From Streptomyces sp. NBC_01233 (GTDB lineage: Bacteria > Actinomycetota > Actinomycetes > Streptomycetales > Streptomycetaceae): a stretch of DNA of 64,000 bases. Position numbers and translations under genes: made by a program. The notes below the pieces were generated by a model, which was not told the DNA's origin, ran no database searches, and was given only the letters and a program-made list of their open reading frames with translations. Below are positions 54,667-63,518 of the stretch, one piece after another (the first letter of the stretch is position 1; each line of letters opens with the position of its first letter). The stretch spans positions 1,116,001 to 1,180,000 of the forward strand of contig NZ_CP108514.1 in the NCBI RefSeq assembly GCF_035989305.1. The letters run 5' to 3'.

Positions 54667-54760
54667 CGACGTGTGGCCGTAACGACGCCCGTGGCGAAGA
54701 CGAGCCGCACGACGACCGCACGGCATTGCGGCGTCCTGCATCGACTGGGAGCGGCGTTCG

Positions 54761-56281
54761 CTAGGCACCCCGGTAAAGGCGTTCAAGATCGATGAGCATG
54801 ACCTCGTCGCGCGCCTGCGCCGCATGCAGTTCGGGGCTGAACCCCGATGCCCCGTAGAGAGCCAGGCGCACCCGGCTCACATCCTCCTCTTCCCGGGATG
54901 CGAGTGTGTCGACGATGCTGCGCAACCGTTGCATGTGGTGGATGTCCATGCCGGTCTGCCATCGCGCGAGCCCCACCGACAGGAGGGCGCCGGTCCTGTG
55001 ACCGTCCTGCTCGCGGACCACGACCTCGGCCTGCAACGCGGTCGCCGGGGCAGCGGCGCCGAGTGAGCCGTAGGCGGCGGCCACGTGGTCGGCGCCGAAG
55101 GTGTCCGGGGCGGCAAAGCGGACCGCCCAGTCCCGGCACGTCTGGGCGAACTGGGGTCCGGCTACGCGGGAGTGGAAATCGGTGCGCGCGTCTTCCCACA
55201 CGGCTTCGGCGGCGCCCTGCTCCAGCAGAGTCCGGCGCGGCCGGGCGACCGCGTGTTCGAACGCCAGGAGCTGGTCAGTGGGTCGGTGACGCACAACAGC
55301 CGGCCGCAGTCCGTCCGGTTCCGACCGGAGCAGTCCGTGCTCCCGCAGGACGGTGAGGGTCTGAGAGGCATCGGTGAGCTGCTGCCCGAGGAAAGAGGCG
55401 ATCTCCCCCTGCCGCGTGCATCCCGCGGCCAGGGCGGACAGAACGGAATGGCAAGCCCCGGAACTCAGATGCCCGGTCTCCTCGTCCACGAGGTGGCGGG
55501 CTTCACGGAACAGCGGCGTGCACGGATTCAGGACGGTCCGGCAGACCCAGGCGTCGAAGTCGTTCCGGTCTGCGGGAGCGTCGCCGCCCACGTAGTCGTG
55601 CCGGTAGGCCGGGGTTCCGCCGACGACGGCGTACACGAGGAAGGCCAGCTCCGGGTCGTCGATGCCCCACAGCCGTGCAGCCTTGCGGAAGTCGAACGGC
55701 TGGAGGTCGACCTTGAGAGCGGCTGCGGCCGCCAGCGCGGCGGCGGGCGCGAACAACCGGTTCATGACCGGCCCCGTATCGCCTGCGAGGATCAGGCGGG
55801 CACGGTTCTCCTGGGGCGAGCGCTCCAGGCGGCGGATCGCTCCGTGAACAGCGGATGCCAGAGCCGGGCTCGCCGCGACGAGGTCGGGAAACGAGTCGAT
55901 GATGACGGGCAGCGGCCTTGAATCACCCAGCGCGAGCAAGGCGTCCACTGCCTCCTTCCAGTCACTCCAGTGGCTGGGCTCCGAGACCTGCCGGTATCGC
56001 GCGTACTCCGCGCCCAGTCTGCGCAGTGACTCGGCTTCGGTAGCCTCCTGTCCACCGAAATAGAACCCGCCAGTGGCCCGCGCCACCGATTCCAGCAACA
56101 GCGTCTTCCCTTGGCGGGGCCGGCCCAGGACCGCACCCAGACCCGTCCTCGCATGCGGATCCTTCGAAAAGGCGAGCAGCGCCGACCATTCATCCTCCCG
56201 GTCGAAGAGCCGAGCAGGCTTGCCCGAGAGATCAGGGCCCACGGCCGAGGTGTGCTGTCGCTGTCCCTGTACGGCATCCAC
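54761..56281 (-). CDS. archaeal-type AAA ATPase (ATP-binding, DUF234-like C-terminus)
   Basis: A 506-residue protein. The N-terminal ATPase begins RLFDREDEWSALLAFSKD and has the P-loop VLGRPRQGKTLLLESVAR (about residue 55) and a Walker B-like PLPVIIDSFPDLV. The middle holds a winged-helix region (GCTRQGEIASFLGQQLTDAS) and the C-terminus a nuclease-like or DUF234 domain (WEDARTDFHSRVAGPQFAQT). Such ATPases are thought to process DNA or act in stress. GTG at 56281 lies 8 nt after GGAGG; a GTG at 56290 is an alternative. Confidence 0.85.
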   Translation of the reverse strand: MDAVQGQRQHTSAVGPDLSGKPARLFDREDEWSALLAFSKDPHARTGLGAVLGRPRQGKTLLLESVARATGGFYFGGQEATEAESLRRLGAEYARYRQVSEPSHWSDWKEAVDALLALGDSRPLPVIIDSFPDLVAASPALASAVHGAIRRLERSPQENRARLILAGDTGPVMNRLFAPAAALAAAAALKVDLQPFDFRKAARLWGIDDPELAFLVYAVVGGTPAYRHDYVGGDAPADRNDFDAWVCRTVLNPCTPLFREARHLVDEETGHLSSGACHSVLSALAAGCTRQGEIASFLGQQLTDASQTLTVLREHGLLRSEPDGLRPAVVRHRPTDQLLAFEHAVARPRRTLLEQGAAEAVWEDARTDFHSRVAGPQFAQTCRDWAVRFAAPDTFGADHVAAAYGSLGAAAPATALQAEVVVREQDGHRTGALLSVGLARWQTGMDIHHMQRLRSIVDTLASREEEDVSRVRLALYGASGFSPELHAAQARDEVMLIDLERLYRGA

Positions 56282-56585
56282 GCCATGCACCTCCGGAACC
56301 AGCTGGGGCTCCCTCCATTCTCAGGCCCGGGACCGTCCGGCGCGCGCCGCGCCGCCCTCCTCGGCGCCGGCGGAGCAGCGCGTCGTAGCCGTCCGGGGAA
56401 GGCCGACAGCAAGTGCACGGACCGTCGGCGAACGGCACGCCCGACATCGGCAGGGCCGGGCCGCCCCCTCGCGGCGGCTCGGCACATGGGCCGGTCGGTC
56501 CCCGACCGGGTCCTGTCGGGCCCCTCCCGGCCCCGCGCCACGACTGGGATGGTGAAAACCGGTACCCGCCTCGAAAGGAGGGGTC

Positions 56586-56850
56586 GACGGCGCCCGTACC
56601 CTCAAGATGTTCGGCAATTACACCCCCGTACGCGCCGAAGTGGGCCGATGTACCCCACTTCTCGGCGCACGCCGACGCAGGCCAGATCATCGACTGGCTG
56701 CGCGGAGCCCCGGCTCCCCACGCCACGTTCCTCGTGCACGGCGAGGAAGCCGCCTCCGAGACCCTGCGGGACCGCATCGACCGCGAGCTGGGCCGGATGG
56801 CCGTCGTCCCCAAGCCCGGCGACCGTTCTGGTCCGCTGACCGGGGCCTCG
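56586..56850 (+). pseudogene. beta-CASP/RMMBL metallo-beta-lactamase nuclease, C-terminal remnant
   Basis: First frame: ARTLKMFGNYTPVRAEV. Then, one base out of register, ADVPHFSAHADAGQIIDWLR and FLVHGEEAASETLRDRIDRE. This is the C-terminal RMMBL part of RNase J-like/KH-free beta-CASP enzymes, whose HSAHAD-type motif carries a zinc ligand. The metallo-beta-lactamase body is missing upstream. Remaining length is about 80 codons against a normal 450. Confidence 0.75.
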
Positions 56851-56864
56851 GGGACCAGAGCCGT

Positions 56865-56885
56865 GAGGACCGCGCAGCGGTCCTC
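56865..56885. promoter_or_regulatory. perfect 9-bp inverted repeat upstream of CBS-BON gene
   Basis: GAGGACCGC (56865-56873) and GCGGTCCTC (56877-56885) flank GCA, 57 bp before the ATG at 56942. A larger dyad, TCTGGTCC with GGACCAGA (56827-56858), lies just upstream. These could be an operator pair or transcription hairpins. Confidence 0.4.
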
Positions 56886-56941
56886 GCCCGGTTCGCCCGG
56901 ACCGCAGGGATACCCCGCCCACGCACACAGAGGAGGGTGCC

Positions 56942-57586
56942 ATGACCTCCACCCCGCGCACCGTCAGCGATGTCATGACGAAGACCGTGGTCACCGTCAC
57001 CCCCGCCGCAGACTTCAAAGAGATCGTCACCGCCTTGGAGCTGTGGAAGGTCACCACCATCCCCGTCATCGAAGGCGAAGGCCACGTCGTCGGCGTCGTC
57101 TCCGAGGCCGATCTGCTACCCAAGGAGGAGTTCCACGGACACCGCCCCGGCATGATCGAGCAGATGCGTCTCCCCAGCGACACCACGAAGGCCAGGTCCC
57201 TGCGTGCCGAGGGACTCATGACCAGCCCCGCCGTGACCATCCGCGCTGACGCCACCCTCCCCCAGACAGCCCGTCTCATGGCCGACCGGCGTATCAAGCG
57301 CCTGCCTGTCGTCGACGCCGACGGCACGCTCAAGGGCATCGTCAGCCGCGCCGACCTCCTCAAGATCTTCCTACGCACCGACGACGACCTCGCCGCCGAA
57401 GTCCTCAGGGAGGTCGTCGAGCGGCTCTTTCCCCTCTCGCGACCAGACATCAAGATCGATGTCACTCACGGCGTGGTCACCCTGACGGGACACGTCCGCG
57501 ACGCCCACCTCATCCCCGTGGCCACCCGGCTCACCCAGGCCGTCGAAGGCGTGGTCGACGTGCGGTGCCGCCTGGAATCCACCTGA
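56942..57586 (+). CDS. CBS-pair plus BON domain protein
   Basis: A 214-residue protein. CBS1 starts TVSDVMTKTVVTVTPAADFK, and CBS2 starts AEGLMTSPAVTIRADATLPQ with RIKRLPVVDADGTLKGIVSR. A C-terminal BON domain (about 145-214) reads IKIDVTHGVVTLTGHVRDAH and VEGVVDVRCRLE. BON domains bind membranes or lipids, so it may couple adenylate sensing to the envelope. ATG at 56942 after GAGGAGGGTGCC. Confidence 0.95.
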   Translation: MTSTPRTVSDVMTKTVVTVTPAADFKEIVTALELWKVTTIPVIEGEGHVVGVVSEADLLPKEEFHGHRPGMIEQMRLPSDTTKARSLRAEGLMTSPAVTIRADATLPQTARLMADRRIKRLPVVDADGTLKGIVSRADLLKIFLRTDDDLAAEVLREVVERLFPLSRPDIKIDVTHGVVTLTGHVRDAHLIPVATRLTQAVEGVVDVRCRLEST

Positions 57587-57756
57587 GCCGTGGTGATGCC
57601 GCCGGGCCTCAGCGTGAGACGGCCTGTCTCGTCAAGGACGAAGTCCGCCTCCCGGCAGGCCCACCGGCCGAACACCTCGTTTGCGAGGTCACTGCCGCCA
57701 CCCGTGCGCCCGCAGCGCGGGCTCAGGCGTGGTTCCCCGGCTGCATCACGAGCCGC

Positions 57757-58032
57757 TCAGGTGTGCAGGCGGCTGTTCCGGCCGTCATGGCCGTCGGCCT
57801 GTTCCTCGTCGAACCAGTAGTCACCGGCGGCCAGGTACCGGAACGAATGGCTCTGGTTGCCGGGCAGCGCCAGCGTGACAGTCCGGGTCCCGTCCTCACG
57901 CGTGGTGAGGGGGTGCGCACCGGGCCGCCAGTCGTTGAAATCACCGACCACGCTGACCGGCCCGGGCGGATCGTCGACGGGCAGCACGAACGTGACTTCG
58001 GTGCGGTTCTGGCGCTGCTTTCGTTGGAGCAT
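57757..58032 (-). CDS. isoamylase N-terminal/CBM48-type early-set domain protein
   Basis: A 91-residue single-domain protein. VTFVLPVDDPPGPVSVVGDF then NDWRPGAHPLTTREDGTRTV and FRYLAAGDYWFDEEQADGHD form the classic E-set/CBM48 glycogen-binding pattern (GDFNDW, YRYL). It likely binds alpha-glucan or acts as an AMPK-beta-like scaffold. ATG at 58032 after GGAAGGA. The last 24 residues are duplicated in the chimaera at 34741-34914. Confidence 0.92.
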   Translation of the reverse strand: MLQRKQRQNRTEVTFVLPVDDPPGPVSVVGDFNDWRPGAHPLTTREDGTRTVTLALPGNQSHSFRYLAAGDYWFDEEQADGHDGRNSRLHT

Positions 58033-58161
58033 GGAGGGTTCCTTCCTGCGTCCGGTAGGTCCTCGCTCATCCTGGTGCGTCGACACTTCCGCTGCCTGCC
58101 GACGCGTCCGGCGTGCAGCCGGATGGCTGTCCCTGGACAACGGGTGTCGGCGTGGTCGGCA

Positions 58162-58581
58162 TCAAGAGGTGGCACAGATGGCTTCGACGAAGTGGCCGAC
58201 TTCTTCCTCGGAGAGATGCCGGGCCAGGTCGGCTTCGCTGATCATGCCGACCAGCCGATGGTCTTCGATGACGGGCAGTCGTCGGACGCGGTGTTCTTGC
58301 ATGATCTGCAGGACCTGTCCGGTGTCTGCGTCCGCCAAGACCGTGAACGGCTTGCCCTCAGCGAGCATTCCTGCCGTCATGTGGTGGGGGTCCTTGCCCC
58401 TTGCGAGGCACTTCACGACGATGTCGCGGTCGGTGATGATCCCGTGCAGCCGGTCGTCCGGACCGCAGATCGGGAGTGCTCCCACCCCCAGCTCACTCAT
58501 GCGGCGTGCCGCGTCCATGAGCGTCTCGTCTTCCTGCACGCATGACGCGCCCTTGTGCATGATCTCTCGTGCGGTCGTCAT
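58162..58581 (-). CDS. CBS-pair protein
   Basis: A 139-residue protein with two CBS repeats: AREIMHKGASCVQEDETLMD ... LHGIITDRDIVVKCLARGKD and ADADTGQVLQIMQEHRVRRL ... LVGMISEADLARHLSEEEVG. It is close in design to Rv2626c. ATG at 58581 after GAGGAGGCGGCC. It lies 129 bp before the CBM48 gene on the same strand and may be co-transcribed. Confidence 0.94.
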   Translation of the reverse strand: MTTAREIMHKGASCVQEDETLMDAARRMSELGVGALPICGPDDRLHGIITDRDIVVKCLARGKDPHHMTAGMLAEGKPFTVLADADTGQVLQIMQEHRVRRLPVIEDHRLVGMISEADLARHLSEEEVGHFVEAICATS

Positions 58582-58760
58582 GGCCGCCTCCTCGTCTGTG
58601 AGGGCACAGCTTGGGCTCTCGGAGGTCGGGGGGCAGGCTCCGGCCACCCTTCCACCTCATACCGGGCACCATTCTCCTTGCTGCTGTGCGTCACCGCGAG
58701 CGCCGTTGGCAGGCCTGCGCGTTCCCCCCGCCCGGTCCACCCCAGCCGGTGCGAGGACAT

Positions 58761-58793
58761 CCGGCCTCCCGGCCGGGCCGGCCGGGAGGCCGG
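58761..58793 (-). terminator. terminator after the second S2P gene
   Basis: CCGGCCTCCCGGCC (58761-58774) pairs perfectly with GGCCGGGAGGCCGG (58780-58793) around a 5-nt loop, 55 bp past the S2P stop at 58849. Confidence 0.75.
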
Positions 58794-58848
58794 CCCAGCG
58801 AGCCGGATCCCGGATTCCTGCCGCTCCGCAAGGAGGGGGCTGCGCTTC

Positions 58849-60006
58849 TCAGGGCACACCGCCGAAGTGCGGGGGCCCTTTGGCGGTCATCAGCCAGGAC
58901 ACGGTACGGCTGATGTCCGAGTACGCGACGATGCCGGCGAGGCTGCCGCTCTCGTCCACGACGAGGGCCCGCTGCCCACCTCCCGCCTGCATCTGAGGCA
59001 GCGACTCGGCCAGCTGGGCGTCCGGGCCGACGACGGTGACGTCCGAGAGCGGGACCATTACCTCCTGGACCGTCACCGACCCGCGTTGCCGCTCGGCAAC
59101 CCGCCCTGCCGCGGCGAGCGTCAGCAGCCCCACCGGGGAGTGCCCGTCATCACCGATGACGGGGAAGACAGAGTGGCGGTAGCGGTAGCGGGGATCTCCC
59201 AGGAGCGCCGCGATGGTCAACCCGGCGGGAACGGTGACCGGGGAGGGCGTCATGGCATGCCGCACCGGCACTCCGGCCAGGACCGCACGCAACTGCGCCT
59301 GCTGCCCCTCCGCGGTCGCGGCGGCGATCAGGAACCAGGCGATCATGACGAGCCACAGCCCGCCGACCACGTCACCGCGCGCGAACAACAACAGACCGAC
59401 CAGGAGGAGGAACCAGCCGAACCCGCGCCCCGCCGCTGCCGCACCTGCCGCAGCCCTCACCCGGTCACCCGTCCGCCACCACAGGAAGGCGCGCAGCAGT
59501 CGGCCTCCGTCCAGCGGAGCGGCCGGCACCGAGTTGAACAGGGCCAGCAAAAGATTGATCACCGCGAGCCATACCAGCGCCTCACTCACCAGCCCAGGCC
59601 CCGCGGCAGCGTCGACCAGCCACGCAACCAGCGCGAAGCCCCCGCCCAGACCCAGGCTCACCAGCGGGCCGACGCCGGCGATGCGTAGCTCGGCGGCGGG
59701 CGTCGACGCTTCCGATCTGAGCCTGGCCACACCGCCCAGAAGCCACAGCACGATGTCGTCGACGTCCACCTTGTTCCGCCGGGCCACCACGGCATGGGCC
59801 AGTTCGTGAGCGAGCAGGGACGCGAAGAACACCGCGGCGGTGACCAACCCCACCAGCCAGTAGATCCACAAGGAGCGCCCCGGGTAGGCATCCGGCAACC
59901 GTCCTTCGGCCAGGCCGAGTGCGATGAGCGTGAAGATGAGCAGGATGCTCCAGTGCACACCAATCCGAACCCCCGCGATCCGGCCCAGCACGAATGTCGG
60001 CTTCAC
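58849..60006 (-). CDS. site-2 protease (M50) with C-terminal CBS pair
   Basis: A 385-residue paralogue of the protein at 33595. The zinc motif HELAH is at residues 67-71, the same position as HEAAH in the first copy. The Asp ligand is in NSVPAAPLDGGRLL. About six membrane helices precede the CBS repeats (VPVRHAMTPSPVTVPAGLTI; VQEVMVPLSDVTVVGPDAQL ... SLAGIVAYSDISRTV). GTG at 60006 follows GGAGGAG. Expected role: regulated intramembrane proteolysis or membrane quality control. Confidence 0.94.
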   Translation of the reverse strand: MKPTFVLGRIAGVRIGVHWSILLIFTLIALGLAEGRLPDAYPGRSLWIYWLVGLVTAAVFFASLLAHELAHAVVARRNKVDVDDIVLWLLGGVARLRSEASTPAAELRIAGVGPLVSLGLGGGFALVAWLVDAAAGPGLVSEALVWLAVINLLLALFNSVPAAPLDGGRLLRAFLWWRTGDRVRAAAGAAAAGRGFGWFLLLVGLLLFARGDVVGGLWLVMIAWFLIAAATAEGQQAQLRAVLAGVPVRHAMTPSPVTVPAGLTIAALLGDPRYRYRHSVFPVIGDDGHSPVGLLTLAAAGRVAERQRGSVTVQEVMVPLSDVTVVGPDAQLAESLPQMQAGGGQRALVVDESGSLAGIVAYSDISRTVSWLMTAKGPPHFGGVP

Positions 60007-60407
60007 AGCTCCTCCAGCGTCGTATCCCCTCAGCGGGCACGTACGTCACCCCACGGGACCTGCGAGGTGAGATCCCCCGCCCGGGTTTCCGCACCCGGGT
60101 TTCCGCACCCGGGTCATCACCCCCGGCGGTACCGGACGCGGCCTCTCCGGCGAGCGGGCTCCCGTCCGCGGGTGCCGGCGACGGGTGATCAACCGAACAG
60201 TTCGCGGACCCGGATGGTGTCCACGCACCGCCCCTGTGGTGTGGCTCTGCGGCGCGTCGGCGGCAGACCGACGGACCTCTCACGTGCAGGCAGCGGGCCG
60301 CTCGGTCCATCGTCGGCACCCGGCTCCCGCCACCGCTCCGGGCCTGTCCTGTGTGCGGCCGCGCGGTCGTTCGTCCTGGCCATCTCATCCTCATCCTGTG
60401 ATGCCGC
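60007..60407. other. 401-bp spacer with short direct repeats
   Basis: No gene recognised. A GCCCGGGTTTCC-like 14-bp unit recurs about two and a half times at 60079-60115 (CCCGGGTTTCCGCA). The region carries the S2P promoter on the minus strand. Confidence 0.45.
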
Positions 60408-60959
60408 TCATGGAACGGGGTTCACCCGGTCGTCACGGCGGGGCCCGAGTCCCGGGGTCATCGAGAACGGTCCGATCGGTCCCCCCTCCGCGGCCCGGGG
60501 CCCAGGGGCTGGGTTCCGTACGAGGGCGGCGACGATGTCGGAGGCTGTCAGCAAACCGACCAGCCTGCCGCCGCTGCCGAGCACCGGCAGGGCGTCGCAA
60601 CCGTTCTCCGTCATGGCGAACGCTGCCTTGCGTACGCTTTCCTGCGCCCGGACCGCCACCCGCCGACGCCCCGACACCAATGTGCCGACGTCCAGTGCCG
60701 AGAGCACGACGGCGGGCGCGGAGCACGCGACCGCGATGTCGCAGCGGTCGAGGAGTCCGGAGCACCGGCCGTCCGGCAGCAGGACGGGAAGGTGCGCGGC
60801 ACCGGTCCTCTCCAGCAGCTCCCAGGCCATGAGCACGGTCTCGCCGGCGGCGATGGCCACCACGTCCGTTCGCATGACCTCCCCGACGGTCCAGGTCGTC
60901 ACGGGCGTGTCCGGCCCGGTCGGTGGGGGCTGCGCCTGTGGTTGTGTCGCCGATCCCAT
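60408..60959 (-). CDS. CBS-pair protein with long tails
   Basis: A 183-residue protein. CBS1 (TWTVGEVMRTDVVAIAAGET ... GRCSGLLDRCDIAVACSAP) and CBS2 (VLSALDVGTLVSGRRRVAVR ... GRLVGLLTASDIVAALVRNP) are flanked by a Pro/Gln-rich N-terminus and a Pro/Gly-rich C-terminus. ATG at 60959. It is the fifth complete CBS protein (excluding S2Ps) within 23 kb. Confidence 0.9.
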   Translation of the reverse strand: MGSATQPQAQPPPTGPDTPVTTWTVGEVMRTDVVAIAAGETVLMAWELLERTGAAHLPVLLPDGRCSGLLDRCDIAVACSAPAVVLSALDVGTLVSGRRRVAVRAQESVRKAAFAMTENGCDALPVLGSGGRLVGLLTASDIVAALVRNPAPGPRAAEGGPIGPFSMTPGLGPRRDDRVNPVP

Positions 60960-61138
60960 GCCAGACTCCCCTCGGCGCGTCGTGAGGTCTTGTCCCGGAC
61001 ATCCAGCATGGCCCTGACCGGAGCCTCGGGCAGGTGCCGGTCGGGCCCCTCAAGGGGACCGGGAGGCCCATGGCCCTCCGGCTGCCGACGCACGAAGGTG
61101 GAGGAGGCAGTCGCACCCTGTTCCCGGGGGGCCGGGCC

Positions 61139-61762
61139 ATGCACACACCGGAATCCGAAGGAAACGGGCCCAGGCCTGCGCGTCGGCACCAGCGCTACGA
61201 GAGCCTGCCGGGCGGCGCCGCGAACCCGCTGGAAAGGCCCTCCGACCGCCTGGAGCGCCGGCTCGACCGGGTACTGATGGCCGTGCTGGCTGCCTCGCTG
61301 CCGCTGGTGGCGTGGGCGGGCGGAAGCACGGCTCACGCCCACTTCGAGCACCAGCGCCGGACGCAGGTGGCCGAGCGGCACCTCGTCACGACGGAGCTCC
61401 TGGCCGATGCCCGCAAGGACGGCGGGAACCCCGGAACACGTGCCGGGGCACATGCACCGGTCCGCTGGAACGACCGGGCTGGGGTCCACACCGCCGTGGT
61501 CCCGGTGGCAGCCGGGCAGCAGCAGGGAACACGGGCACGGGTCTGGCTGGACGCCGATGGAAAGCCCACCTCTCCGCCGGCCACCGCACAGTCCGTGACG
61601 GTCACGGGTATCGCCACGGGCATGGCGGCCGCGTTCGGTGCGAGCGTCATCGTGGGCGGCACCCGCAAGGGGATGCATTGGACATTCGACCGGCGCCGAT
61701 TCCAGCAGTGGGAACGGGAATGGGAGCTGGTCGAACCCCGGTGGAAGCGCCGCGAGCGGTGA
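61139..61762 (+). CDS. Rv1733c-like two-TM membrane protein
   Basis: A 207-residue protein. Two transmembrane helices (about 45-65, VLMAVLAASLPLVAWAGGST, and about 150-172, VTGIATGMAAAFGASVIVGG) enclose an outside loop of about 85 residues with WNDRAGVHTAVVPVAAGQQQ and RVWLDADGKPT. The N-terminus has NPLERPSDRLERRLDRVLM. This is the layout of the Rv1733c family (a DosR-regulon antigen). The ATG at 61139 is preferred; an in-frame ATG at 61070 follows GGGAGG too closely. Confidence 0.82.
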   Translation: MHTPESEGNGPRPARRHQRYESLPGGAANPLERPSDRLERRLDRVLMAVLAASLPLVAWAGGSTAHAHFEHQRRTQVAERHLVTTELLADARKDGGNPGTRAGAHAPVRWNDRAGVHTAVVPVAAGQQQGTRARVWLDADGKPTSPPATAQSVTVTGIATGMAAAFGASVIVGGTRKGMHWTFDRRRFQQWEREWELVEPRWKRRER

Positions 61763-61837
61763 CGGCGATGAACCCGCTCGTGCGCGGCGTGGCCGCCGGA
61801 CCCGCACGGGGAGGGGCGTGAGCGAAGGAGGGCCGGA

Positions 61838-63163
61838 TCAAAGATCGTGGCCCGGCGGGGTACGGAGGACGAGCAGGGCGATGTCGTCGTGCCCGTCGCC
61901 CAGCTGATTGCCGGCCAAGGTCTGGCAGAGCCTCTTCGGGGGAAGGTCCGCGTGCTCCGTCAGGACACGGGCGAGAGCGGCCAGTCCTTCATCGAGCGGC
62001 CGGTCGCGGTGCTCGACGAGACCGTCTGTGTAGAAGACCAAGGACGCGTTCGGAGGCAGGGAACAGCGGTGGTCCCGGCGGGGATGGCCCGTTTCCACGC
62101 CGAGGGGCAGATCCGGGTCGCCGTGGAGGTACCGGGCGTCCTCTCCCGGGATGACGAGCGCTGGAGGCAGGTGCCCCGCGGTGCTCCAGTACGCCTCCCA
62201 GGCGCGGCCCGCCGGCTCGACCAGGGCCAGGCACACCGTGGTGACCGGGTTGTCGGTGATCGCCTCCAGCGTGCGGTCCAGCTGGGTGAGCACCGCGCTG
62301 GGCGGGGTGTGGCATTCGTAGAGCAGGGCACGCAGCATGTTGCGGATCTGAGCCATCGACGCCGCCGCCTTCATGTCGTGCCCGACGACGTCCCCGATGA
62401 CCACCGCGCAGGCTCCCCCGGGCACGAGCACCGCGTCGTACCAGTCGCCGCCCAGTTTGGCTCCCTCGGCCGGGCGGTAGTGCGCTGCGGCGGTGAAGGG
62501 AGCCAGGTCCGGCAGCGTGGGCAGCAGGAGGCGCTGAAACCGTTCGGCGCCGGCCCGGATCTGGGTGAGCAGACGTGCCTTTTCGATGGCCACCCCCGCT
62601 GCGCCCGCCAGGGCGAGGACCACTGCCTGGTCATCGGCGTCGAAGGGCCTGCCGTCGCGGCGGTCGGCGAGGTACAGATCCCCGTACACCTCGCCCTGGA
62701 CCCTGATCGCCGTTCCCAGCAGTGTGCGCATCGGCGGGTGTCCGGGCGGGAAGCCGGAGGAGGCCGGGTGAGCCCCGATGTCATCGACCCGCAGGGGTTC
62801 GGGGTGGCGGATCACATGGCCCAGCAGGCCCCTGCCCTGCGGCTTCCCGATGCCCGCAAGGCGGCGCTTCTCCTGCTTGGTCAGTCCCAGCGTGATGAAG
62901 TCCTGAAGTCCCTCGTGCCGGTCGTCGAGGATGCCGATGGCTCCGTAGCGGGCGTCGACGAGGGCCATCGCACTGGAGACGATCCTGCGCAGCACACCCG
63001 GCAGCTCTTTCTCCCCGCTGACGGCGAGCACCGCGTCGAGCAGCCCCCGAAGCCTTTCCTCGGTCTCGGCGAGAGCCCTGGCCCGGTCCGCGATACGTTC
63101 AAGAGCGATATCCATATCGAACGGATGACCGCCGGAAGCCCGAGGGACGTCCCTCGCATCCAT
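61838..63163 (-). CDS. GAF-PP2C (SpoIIE-type) serine phosphatase
   Basis: A 441-residue signalling protein. A GAF domain (about 40-200: YGAIGILDDRHEGLQDFITL, GLLGHVIRHPEPLRVDDIGA, FLGTAI-like LLGTAIRVQGEVYGDLYLAD) is followed by a PP2C/SpoIIE phosphatase (LGGDWYDAVLVPGG, IGDVVGHDMKAAASMAQIRN, GDGHDDIALLVLRTP). The Asp metal ligands are present. It resembles the C-terminal phosphatase arm of sensors next to DosS/DosT-type GAF proteins and probably acts on an anti-sigma antagonist. ATG at 63163 after GAGAGGGG. Confidence 0.93.
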   Translation of the reverse strand: MDARDVPRASGGHPFDMDIALERIADRARALAETEERLRGLLDAVLAVSGEKELPGVLRRIVSSAMALVDARYGAIGILDDRHEGLQDFITLGLTKQEKRRLAGIGKPQGRGLLGHVIRHPEPLRVDDIGAHPASSGFPPGHPPMRTLLGTAIRVQGEVYGDLYLADRRDGRPFDADDQAVVLALAGAAGVAIEKARLLTQIRAGAERFQRLLLPTLPDLAPFTAAAHYRPAEGAKLGGDWYDAVLVPGGACAVVIGDVVGHDMKAAASMAQIRNMLRALLYECHTPPSAVLTQLDRTLEAITDNPVTTVCLALVEPAGRAWEAYWSTAGHLPPALVIPGEDARYLHGDPDLPLGVETGHPRRDHRCSLPPNASLVFYTDGLVEHRDRPLDEGLAALARVLTEHADLPPKRLCQTLAGNQLGDGHDDIALLVLRTPPGHDL

Positions 63164-63518
63164 CGCCACCGCCCCTCTCACCGGCCCCCGTCACCGCGGG
63201 CTCCGCTCTTCCCAGTCTGCAAGCCCGGACGAGAGTCGGACACCCGGGGATCCGTGCCCCCCGCCTGCCCGGCGCGCTCGCGACGACGCCACATGCGGAT
63301 GCGGACTTCAGGCGCCGGTACGACCCTGGAGTCAGAGGTTCTGTGCCGCGTCGGCCCTTCGGCCTCTGATGCGGCGGTGGCCGGGGGCCCTGGGCCCGGC
63401 CCCGGCCGCCGCGGCCTGCCGGACACGCAACCGTCGGGTTCCCGCCGCCCCGTCCTTCCGGCCGCATCTTCGGCGGGCGGAAGCCGACGGGTCGAGGCCG
63501 GCGATAAGGAGGCGCGGC

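Noticed and set aside
60079..60115. CCCGGGTTTCCGCA repeats as a regulatory iteron array
   Set aside because: Two and a half copies only, not near an origin gene; low support.
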